From: Drechmeria coniospora
Lineage: Eukaryota; Ascomycota; Sordariomycetes; Hypocreales; Ophiocordycipitaceae
Reading direction: 5' to 3'
NCBI RefSeq assembly: GCF_001625195.1
Contig: NC_054389.1
Location: forward strand, 7,250,520-7,314,519
DNA length: 64,000 nucleotides
In this document: positions 33,641-42,199 of the stretch, piece after piece
Numbering within the stretch: position 1 is the stretch's first letter
Layout: each line of letters opens with the position of its first letter
Notes under the pieces: model-generated
Databases searched by the model: none
Told to the model about the DNA's origin: nothing
The model's input: the letters and a program-made list of their open reading frames with translations, nothing else
Position numbers and translations under genes: made by a program

Positions 33641-36600
33641 AGTACAGTACATTCATTTACACGTACAGCCACTGCAGCACTCACTCCTCCAGTGGACCAA
33701 TATTACGACGCGAGTGCACCTACGGCGTGCCAGTCCTAGGTGCCTGTTCGGGGCCCTCGCGCCCTCTGACCGAGTACCACTTCGGTAACGCGCCTTGTCC
33801 GAGGAAAATTCGGTCATAATTTCCCTGCTTACGGTACGGACGAGAATTACTACATGCAAGTACGGAGTATGCAGTACATGTAGGTACCGGCGTACCGGTG
33901 AGCAATGGCAACAATAAGTAATTACACCTGCACGCACTTGCGCTTGGTTGCACAGAGAGGACAGAGTACGTGTACATGTCCTTGATGCTCCAAGCTCCCT
34001 TCACCAACCCCTACACACTGTCCCGGCACTAGCAGAGTACTTGTGCATACATTTAAGTATAAACTGGCACGAGCACTTTGTTCGTGTGCGTGCATGTGTG
34101 ATTGTAAGTAATTACTTGGACGGCTAAGACATGGAGGGAGCACGGAAGAGTAAGCGGCCACTTTTACCGGGCTGGCCTCCCTTGCCAATCTCCACCGATT
34201 CCGATCAGCGTCCGCTACATTTACAGTACTGTACATGTACTTGAATACAAGGTAAGTATATACACCTGCATACACCATGTACTTGCCCAGTGCAAGGAGT
34301 AGTTTTACACCGATTGCACAGACAGCTAGTACATGTACACCTTCTCGGCGCAAGTAATGCTGCTACTTGTGCTCATGCTCGTGCTCCCCAACAGGGGCAC
34401 CAACGCACAAGTACACCGAAGTACAACTAGTACATGCAGTACGAGTCCGCAAGTACAGTACATGTGCACTTGCAACACGTTGTACTTGCGCTCCGTACTC
34501 CCAAGTATCGGTGCACCTTGCAAGTAAATAGCTGCATGGAATTGTCTGCCTCGCGCACAAGTGCTTCAAAGGACGGTGCCGAGTACCGAGTGGGCGTCTA
34601 TGAGCTGCTGATGCTGGATACGAGTACGCAGCACGTATCACACGCGTATAGCATTCGCCAGGACATACCTATATGCGACCTTAGTACTAGTTAGTACGCA
34701 TCACGAACTTGCTCCGTACGGAGTACTGTGCTTTTACTCTAGTACCTACTACTTATACGAGCACTAGCCGCAGCGTGAGCTCGGACTTGAGTGCCCTTGG
34801 GGGCGGGGGAGAACTGCACAGCACTTGCCGGCCCAAGTGTGCAAAGTACGGAGTAAGTAGGATCCTTGTAAATGCACATACTTACTACACTTACGTATTG
34901 CCTGCTTACACATAAGTACATGTAATTAAGTACAAGCACACGGATGAGTGCAGTGCTTGTGCTCCTGTGCACCTAGCTGCGCACGCATACTTGTACATGC
35001 ATGTATTATAACCATCATCTGTCGACCTCGCGAAAGGCTGGATGGAGAGTCGGAGGCGCATGCCAACGTCAGGCCACCGCTGGTCCACTTCGGTGGCGGT
35101 GAGTTGACAATGCCGGCGCAAGTACGGAGTACATGCAAGTACTTACTCGTGCGATCAAGTACTTGTGCTCATTATTATTCGTCCAAGTACTCCGCAGTTG
35201 GCGCAAATGTATTACTGCGTACCCCTCCATGCACTTGTATGAATAAATGTAGAAAGTACATGTACACTGTACGATACGCGTACTTCAGCTCGTTTCATGG
35301 TGGCGGTACTCGTGCTCATTTCAATGAGCATGTACAGTACTCCGTACTCCGTACTGTACTTGCTTACTAGTTATACTTGGTATCGAGTACTCCATGCAAG
35401 GACCCATATACTTGAAACTACTCTACTCCGTAGTAGGTGGATTGATTGATTACTCCGTGCAGAGTACTAGCGCTTCCTACCTGTCCAAAGGAGCCAACAT
35501 TCTGGACTCGAGTGCAGCTTCAAGCATGAAGCTACAGTAAGTAAGTGTACTTAGTTGTACTCTATGCTACTTGGATTACTAGATGTGCTTACTTCTTGAC
35601 CAAGTTCTTGAAGAGGTGGCAGGCAGTGCAGGCACACCTCGAGCACTAGTGCTGTACGGAGTATACTTGTACAAGTACTGCACTCTGTACGGTCGCCTCG
35701 CATGGTGTGCTGACAGAGGTCGCGCAAGGCCACGACCCCGTTGATTGGCACAGAGGTTTGCGCTCCTTGGCTGTGCACGTCTCGTCGCGCCATCGTCGTT
35801 GCACCGCATGCATCATGGGTGGTCAGGTCATGTCTGGAACACGGTGGGAAGGCGAACAGCTCGCAGGCACTCGCTCCCGCCGAAGAGGCCTCCTGTGGGC
35901 TGTGCGCGGCACGGCCAAGTCGCTGGTGTCACGCCGCACGTACCGAACTGGACTACCGGGTTCACGTACAGTACAGTACAGTTCTCCACACGCTGCACGG
36001 AGTGCGCTGTGTTGATAATTATTATTACTGCATGCGCCTACAGTACATGTACTGTCCTTGCGGGTAAGTTCCTAATACTTATTGCCCGTACATGCACTTT
36101 GTTGCACGTTACTTGTACTCCGTACTCCGTACTAGTACTTGCCCCTAATTACTTGCTTGCAAGTATCTACTGTGCCGTGTACAATGCTTGCGCGCCCGGC
36201 TGCATCGTCAGTTGCGTCCGCTGAGCAACAGGCTTCCCACCCACCCTATACCAGACAGACATGCACCCTCGTTCATTGCACTCCTGCCATGCCAACGCGG
36301 CGCCAACCTCAGCGGTACGACCGGCTACGCCGTGCTCATTCTTGCACGGTATCCGGACCAAATGACGAGTGTCTCTTCGCCCTTGCACGGCGCAGGGGCT
36401 GGAAGTGAGCTGCCCTCGTCCTCTCATCTTGCCTCGTTCCGCTTGACGTTCGATGACGACAGAGGCATCTGCATGGCAGGGAACCCGGACCACGGACTGT
36501 TCTGTGCCCTCATTGGTGCGGTGTTGGCTTGTGCCGAGCCCCATGCATGTACTCTGTGCTTGCAAGAATTATGTGCTGTGCAGCCTGTGCTTGTACTCCG

Positions 36601-37221
36601 TACGCGAGGACTTGATCATACCGTACACGGGACACATGCAGGCGGCTTCCTATGATGAACACCCTGCAAGTGCTCCGTACAGGACATACTTGTTGTACTG
36701 TGCAACCAAGCTCTTGCATGTGCAGTAAGTATTACTCCGTACTCCGTAATACTTGCACCACCAAATGCAACAACGACTGACGGAAGAAGTAGCTGTACAA
36801 GTACAAGCACAGGTATTGTACATGCGCTGCTTCGTGCTTGGTGCACACACTCTTGAGGACATGTACTTGCTTGTAGTTGTACAGAACTCGCAACGTCCCC
36901 TCCCGTCCCTTCCCATCGGACGCCAAGACGCGCCTCCGCGGCGGTTTGCTTCCATCCGTGTTTACTTAGTACGGAAGCAGCTGCTCCCTGGTTGGTACGA
37001 ACGCACAACAGTCCAACTGCCTGACATCATCGACCCAGCCGACGGACGCGCCTGCCGCCATTGTTCGAAAAAGCGGTGGGTGGAACGGCGGTGAATCGGC
37101 ACGCACTACGTGCTGCACCCACCCCCATCGTGCAGGTGCAGCATGGACTCCGTAGTTGTAGGGTAGGCGCGCTCAGTCGCGCCGAGGAAAGTGGTCCAAG
37201 GCGCGGTAGCTTCGTCAGGCC

Positions 37222-37381
37222 ACTGCATCTACCTGTGCGCCCATGTAAGCGAGCACTCTGGACGCCTAGCTTTCCGGAACGACAACACCGAGAGGCCGGA
37301 GCATCAAGATCACCAAGTGGTATTGTGCCATTTGTGTCCCCCCATCCTCTGTGCTACGAGACTCCGATTTCTGGTCCAACA
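37222..37381 (+). repeat. Dispersed ~160-bp module, copy A
   Basis: This aligns by eye with 38794-38965 in the same orientation through shared blocks: GCATCTAC, CGCCCATGT-AGCG, CCTAGC-TTT, CATCAAGATCA and TCTGG-CCA. The copies have diverged with indels. Together they bracket the 123-bp minisatellite. It may be a relic of a transposon end or of a segmental duplication. Confidence 0.6.
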
Positions 37382-37881
37382 GCTATGAACCCGGCCAAGT
37401 TGGCAACGCAAATTACTGAATTCGCTGATGACGTCCACCCTTCGGCCTGTGCAGGCATGCGGCCGATTCTCACGGGCAGTCGAGGCAAATGCCCATCCCG
37501 ACGAGCTTCGAGGCAGGCTCCTGCACCCATCATGGCAGGCATCCAGCCTGCCGCCTGCCGCCTGACCCAAGTGGCAGCCGTGCAACCGTCGAACTCTTCG
37601 GGCGATCGAGCCGAAGACGCTGATCCCCATGGGCGTCAAAGCACCCGACGGGCGATCGAGGCACACAGAGCTGCCTCCCCCCACAGGCAACAAGGCGACT
37701 GCGTCACCCGCCGGGCCTGCCCTGACCCGATGTCCCTTTACATCCTCCATCTTCGTGGGCAAGGGAATTCCCGATATCCCCATACCCACCCGAGGACTTC
37801 TCAGGCCGGAAGGAACACCCTACCCGACGGGGTCCTCGGTGCCGACTTCTGATGCCGAGATGGCGCCCTTCGAGTCTTTTA

Positions 37882-38300
37882 CATGGCCATCGAGGCAACC
37901 GCCTGGCCAAACGGGCACCAAGGCATCGAGGCCCACGCCATCAGCCATCGAGCCATCGGCCTGGCCCAACCACCATCGAGGCATAGCCGCCATCGGCCTA
38001 CCCGCATGGCCATCAAGGCGGCCGCCTGGGCCGACGGGCGCCAAAGCATGCAGGCTCACGCCAACAGCCATCGAGCCATGCGCCTAGCCAAACGGCTACC
38101 AAGGCATCACGACAAACTGCCGACCCGCATGGCCATCAAGGCAGCCGCCTGGCCCAACGGGCACCAAAGCATGCAGGCTCACGCCAACAGCCATCAAGCC
38201 AAGCGCCTAGCCAAACGGCTACCAAGGCATCACGACAAACTGCCTACGCGCATGGCCATCAGGGCAACCGCCTGGCCAGATGAGCATGGAGGCACCCCGC
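37882..38300 (+). repeat. 123-bp minisatellite, three copies plus a partial one
   Basis: Units begin with CATGGCCATC at 37882, 38005, 38128 and 38251, an exact 123-bp period (41 codons). Copies 2 and 3 are the most alike; copy 1 is more diverged and copy 4 is truncated. An open frame at 37883-38365 (161 aa) runs through all copies, each unit starting M-A-I-K/E-A and carrying PRHHDKLPTR in the two best copies. I recognise no protein family and see no promoter, so translation is unproven. Confidence 0.85.
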
Positions 38301-38470
38301 CGACGCCAACGGGCACGGCGGCATCTACACCAAATCGTGCCAGGGCCCTCGGGCTAGACTTTTAGTATGCCGCCCGTCGATCCCTCCTTGCCAACGGAAC
38401 GGTTGGGGCAACAACTTGCAGTAGCATCCAGTGATGGAATCGGCGTAACCCCATCCTAGATGTACTGTAC

Positions 38471-38733
38471 TTGTACTGTACGATGGTATACCTCATCCAG
38501 CATCGATTTCCTCTCAATGCCGTACCTTGGAGGAGGTCCCAGCCAGCAGCATGGTTTGCCCCCTCGACGAAAGGTTACCCGAGATGGCTTCCTACGATGG
38601 TATTGAATGAATCGTCCGAACTGTAACTTGTACTGTACGATGGTATACCTCCCCAACCAGCAGCATGGTTTGCCCCCTCGACGAAAGGTTACCCGAGATG
38701 GCTTCCTACGATGGTATTGACTGAATCGTCCGA
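38471..38733 (+). repeat. 113-bp direct duplication
   Basis: The segment starting CCAGCAGCATGGTTTGCC occurs at 38544 and again at 38657, nearly identical over about 77 bp (to TGAATCGTCCGA). Both copies are preceded by TTGTACTGTACGATGGTATA (38471 and 38628), but copy 1 has about 44 extra bases between the two parts. Near-identity suggests a recent event. Confidence 0.85.
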
Positions 38734-38793
38734 TGCTGGGGGGCGTGCCGCTCCGAGTGTAGAGGTTACAGCTCGGGTGGTTGGTTGGGCAAC

Positions 38794-38965
38794 GGCATCT
38801 ACTTGCGCTGCACGCCCATGTCAGCGGGCCCTTTCGTCGACACCTAGCCTTTGGGAGCAATGACGATAAAAGGGCCGATGCATCAAGATCATCCATCGGC
38901 ATTGCTGTTTGGGCCCTTGGGGCCCCTGATGCCGAGTGCCACGCGACACCAATCTCTGGCCCAGC
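38794..38965 (+). repeat. Dispersed ~160-bp module, copy B
   Basis: The partner of 37222-37381; see that entry. This copy lies between the 113-bp duplication and the RPA34 gene. Confidence 0.6.
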
Positions 38966-39516
38966 ACACGCCGTGCTGTACGGAGTAGTACCTGCACCCG
39001 CAGCAAGTGGTAGAGTAATCGGCCTGCTCCCACCTTCGAATCGTAATGTATTGTGCCTGTACGTGCTCGTGCACCCGACGACGACGCTCGTGCATTTCGC
39101 CACCGGCCTGCTTGCTTTTGCCGGCGACGAGCTACGGCTTCCCTCGACACCTCGGCCGGACGCATCGAGGTCGGTGCGGTTCAAAGCAGAGCACATGTGG
39201 TACTTAAACATGATGGGCTCTCGGGGGACGGGAATCTGTCCTCGCCTATCCTTTCCGTGGCGGCTGATCGATGTCCCTTTCGCATCTCCAAACGCCGTGC
39301 GACAAAATGAAATTAAAACCATGCGGCCAACCTGACGCTCCAAGCCGGCCCCGAGACGCGCGCGGGACCACCGACGAGCCACTCCAGCTCCGCCTGCCTC
39401 TCGCACACCCGCTACGGCGGCGGCAAGCGAGAAGCCGCTGGGTCACGCGCGTCCGTGGCCAGCGGCGACGGCCGGTACGAGGTTGCTCCCGCTCGTTGCT
39501 GTCCGAGGTTGGCCTT

Positions 39517-41763
39517 CTAGGCCGCGCCCTTCCTGAACACCGGTGGCGGCACTGGCGTCACCTTTTTCTCCACTCGACTCGACGCCTGGCCGCTAGGAGG
39601 TGGGCTCATCGGTGAGGAAGTCATCGGGAAGCTGTTGGACTGTTTGGTGCCGTGACCCTTTCGCTTCGTCGCGCTCGTCTTGGCCTCTCTCGCCGCAGCC
39701 TTCCCTGGTGCGGGGGCGTGTACGGCCGACATCTTGGATGGCTGGGACGAGTGCGGGATGTGGGGGATCGGCACCGCCGTCTGTCGAGCCGGAGACTGCT
39801 GGACGTGACCAGGCAGAGACTGGGAGCTCGGCTGTTCACCCGACTCGGCCTTGGACTTTCTCGACTTTTTCGACTTGACCTTGGCGGGCGTGCCTGCACC
39901 GAGTGACGACGAGGCGTTGCCGGGAACGGGGGGAGGCACGACGAGCCTCTGCTTCTCGCCCGCCGCCGGCGACGGCTGCTCGGATCCGAGATCGGGGCTT
40001 CCGCCGCTCGTCGTCGTCCTCTGCTTCTTCGGCTGGGAGCGGGGTCGGCCCTTGCCCGCGACCTGTTCGGCCGTGGAGCCGGGGGTGGCCTCGTCCTCGG
40101 ACGACGAGTGCTTTCGCTTGGTCTTGCGAGAAGCGTCGGCCCCGCCGCTGCCTCCCTCGAGCTTCCGCTTCCCGCTCGTCTTCTCCGGGGAGCCATCGAC
40201 CATCTCCGTGTCGTCGTCGTCGTCCGGTCCCTCATGCTCCATGCCGATGCGGCCCATGGCCGACGTGACGCCCATCGGTTGGAAACGCGCCTTCAAGCCG
40301 GCCGGCTGCGGCCGGTGAGGTCGGTCGCCGCGAGGACCTGCCGTTGCTGCGCCGCCCAGGTGCGTGATGCGCCGCACTTGGATCAGCTGATCGACCCGTC
40401 GCGGGGCTGTCCGCCTCGTCAGCGAAAATGGCACCGTCGAGGGCCCGTGGCCAAAGGGCCGCCGGTTGGACATACCTGCTTGATACTGAGAATTGCCTCC
40501 GGAAGGGATCATGATCTGGATGGAGCTCTTCGGTGCCATGCTGTCAAAGGACACGCCGTAATCCCCGCCGGCTTGTGAAAAGACTCGTCCGCCCTGCTCC
40601 GACGCGTCGGTGGGCAGTTCCATGTCCTGAATCACCGAGATGGGCACGTTCGAGGGCAGCGTAAAGTACCAAAACTGTTTCCCTTGCATGCTTGCCTCGT
40701 TGCAGATGCGCACCACGTCCTCGCCGTTGGCACCGTCGTCGCCCCGACGCAGCGTAAAGTCGGGAGCGACCATGCTGGGCAGTGTGACTTGACCACGTTT
40801 CCGATCCTCGAGATGAATGGATTCGTCGACCATGTCGCTGTCGGAATCGGAGTCGCCGCCTGAGGCACCCGCCGAAGAGCCTTCGGAAGAGCTCTCCGAG
40901 GAGCTCTCGGAACCAGCCTTCTTGGCCTTTGTTGCCGTGCCAACAACATCGCCTTTGCCGGCGCCAGAGGATGCCGACTTGGTTTTCGCGGCGACGACGG
41001 TCGGAATCGTCGTGGGCCGAGGTTCCGCCTCGGCGTCCGAATCACTGCTGCTGTCGCTGCTCTCAGAGTCTGATGTCGACTCGGATTTCTTTGAAGCGGC
41101 AGTCGGCCGAGCCAATGGCTTGCCATTCTCGCCCTCGTCCTCCGATTCAGAGTCCGACGTCGAGTCGTCAGAAGACGCATCGTCCTCTTCCTTCTTGACC
41201 TGCGACACCGTCGAGGCCTTGGCCTTGGCATCCTCGCCGTCCTCGTCCGATTCAGAGTCCGACGTCGAGTCGTCAGAGGACGTGTCGTCCCCTTCCCTCT
41301 TCACCTGCACGCCGTTGGTCTTGGCCTTGCCATTGATCTTGTCGGCTTCCGAATCGGTATCGGTGGAAGACTCCGATTCCATCTTGACAGAAGCCTCCTT
41401 GGAAGCGGCAGCCTTCTTCGCGACCGCCGTTCGCTCCACTTCGCTGTCGGCAATCTCGTCGACGCCGCCACCGCGCTTGGAGCCGGTGCCTGCAACGGCT
41501 TGGTTGCCGGACCGAGGCAGGAGCTTCTTCAGAAAGTCTGCGCCGTCGTCGTCGCTGCTGTCGTCGCTGTCGCTCGAATCGTCGTCGCTTTCGTTCGCCG
41601 TGCGAAGAAGCGGGAGCTTGGCGGCACCGGCCGTCTTCTTGGGTGCCTGCGCGGCTCGTTTGATCGGTCGTCGGTTGTACTGCGACTCGGGGCTCAAGCC
41701 TTTGTTGACGTTCTCGATGTGCTTTTTGAGCGAGTGAACCTTGTACGGTTCCTTGGGTGCCAT
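39517..41763 (-). CDS. RPA34: DNA-directed RNA polymerase I subunit RPA34.5
   Basis: Exon 1 41763-40476 and exon 2 40406-39517, about 725 aa after removal of a 69-nt intron (GTATGT...GGACAG) that is in frame and stop-free. The start MAPKEPYKVHSLKKHIENVNKGLSPE is followed by ~270 residues of acidic Ser/Asp/Glu-rich sequence with repeated SSDDSTSDSES and basic patches. The RPA34.5 domain is then visible: MQGKQFWYFTLPSNVPISVIQDMELP, GGRVFSQAGGDYGVSFDSM, SIQIMIPSGGNSQYQ, QVRRITHL. The C-terminus is Lys-rich and disordered. With Rpa49 this subunit forms the TFIIF-like heterodimer of Pol I in the nucleolus. The protein is much longer than the ~230-aa yeast form because of the disordered arms, as is common in filamentous fungi. 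Confidence 0.9.
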   Translation of the reverse strand: MAPKEPYKVHSLKKHIENVNKGLSPESQYNRRPIKRAAQAPKKTAGAAKLPLLRTANESDDDSSDSDDSSDDDGADFLKKLLPRSGNQAVAGTGSKRGGGVDEIADSEVERTAVAKKAAASKEASVKMESESSTDTDSEADKINGKAKTNGVQVKREGDDTSSDDSTSDSESDEDGEDAKAKASTVSQVKKEEDDASSDDSTSDSESEDEGENGKPLARPTAASKKSESTSDSESSDSSSDSDAEAEPRPTTIPTVVAAKTKSASSGAGKGDVVGTATKAKKAGSESSSESSSEGSSAGASGGDSDSDSDMVDESIHLEDRKRGQVTLPSMVAPDFTLRRGDDGANGEDVVRICNEASMQGKQFWYFTLPSNVPISVIQDMELPTDASEQGGRVFSQAGGDYGVSFDSMAPKSSIQIMIPSGGNSQYQAGMSNRRPFGHGPSTVPFSLTRRTAPRRVDQLIQVRRITHLGGAATAGPRGDRPHRPQPAGLKARFQPMGVTSAMGRIGMEHEGPDDDDDTEMVDGSPEKTSGKRKLEGGSGGADASRKTKRKHSSSEDEATPGSTAEQVAGKGRPRSQPKKQRTTTSGGSPDLGSEQPSPAAGEKQRLVVPPPVPGNASSSLGAGTPAKVKSKKSRKSKAESGEQPSSQSLPGHVQQSPARQTAVPIPHIPHSSQPSKMSAVHAPAPGKAAAREAKTSATKRKGHGTKQSNSFPMTSSPMSPPPSGQASSRVEKKVTPVPPPVFRKGAA

Positions 41764-42199
41764 TGTAGCGAGATGGCGTGCCCGCGGCAAACTGGCTGTG
41801 CTGGTCGAAAAGATGACGAGGGCGGTTGAACTTTTTGGCTGGAGAATTTTTGACCACGGAGGAGAGCGGCGGCGAGACCCCCCACCTTCATTGACCCTTG
41901 ACGCGTTTACTGCGAGAACCACTGTAACCACCACCTGCAGCGGCGTATTTACAAGTACATGCGCCTGTAATGATACTTAGTTAGGCGGACACTCGAGTGT
42001 TGGTGGTCCCATCGCCCTTATCGATAAACCCTTTCGATGGCTGCTTGAATTTCCGATCTCATGCGTGCAGTACCTCGCTCTCCATGATCAAATTGGCACT
42101 GGACAGAAGCACCTACTCGCCTCTAGGTGTGCTACCCTCTTTGACGATACGGAAATAGTTACTAGATGCCTTCCATTGGCGCCCCTCCATCTGCTGGAG
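41764..42199. promoter_or_regulatory. 436-bp bidirectional promoter RPA34 / GRC3
   Basis: A short head-to-head spacer between two rRNA-synthesis and processing genes. It contains the 10-bp palindrome TTATCGATAA (42018-42027) and T/A runs close to the RPA34 start (GAATTTTTGA near 41846). These vaguely recall RRPE-type elements, but no exact PAC or RRPE site is seen. One GTAC word (CAAGTACATG) lies at about 41953. Confidence 0.7.

Larger units (their letters stand above)
27681..36900. other. 9-kb gene-free domain dominated by GTAC words
   Basis: Most of this stretch is assembled from CTCCGTAC, GTACGGAG, CTTGTAC, AAGTAC, CTGTAC and ATGTAC. It is broken by islands of ordinary GC-rich DNA (about 28970-29600, 29930-30720, 30820-31450, 32340-32640, 35700-36000 and 36200-36540). 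I read the islands on both strands and found no recognisable protein motif or convincing exon structure. Embedded are a 24-bp perfect palindrome and a GT microsatellite. No protein-coding gene can be supported. Confidence 0.65.

Noticed and set aside
27681..36900. CRISPR-like array or transposon in the GTAC-rich DNA
   Set aside because: No regular repeat-spacer structure, no transposase or reverse transcriptase motifs, no long terminal repeats, and a eukaryotic context.
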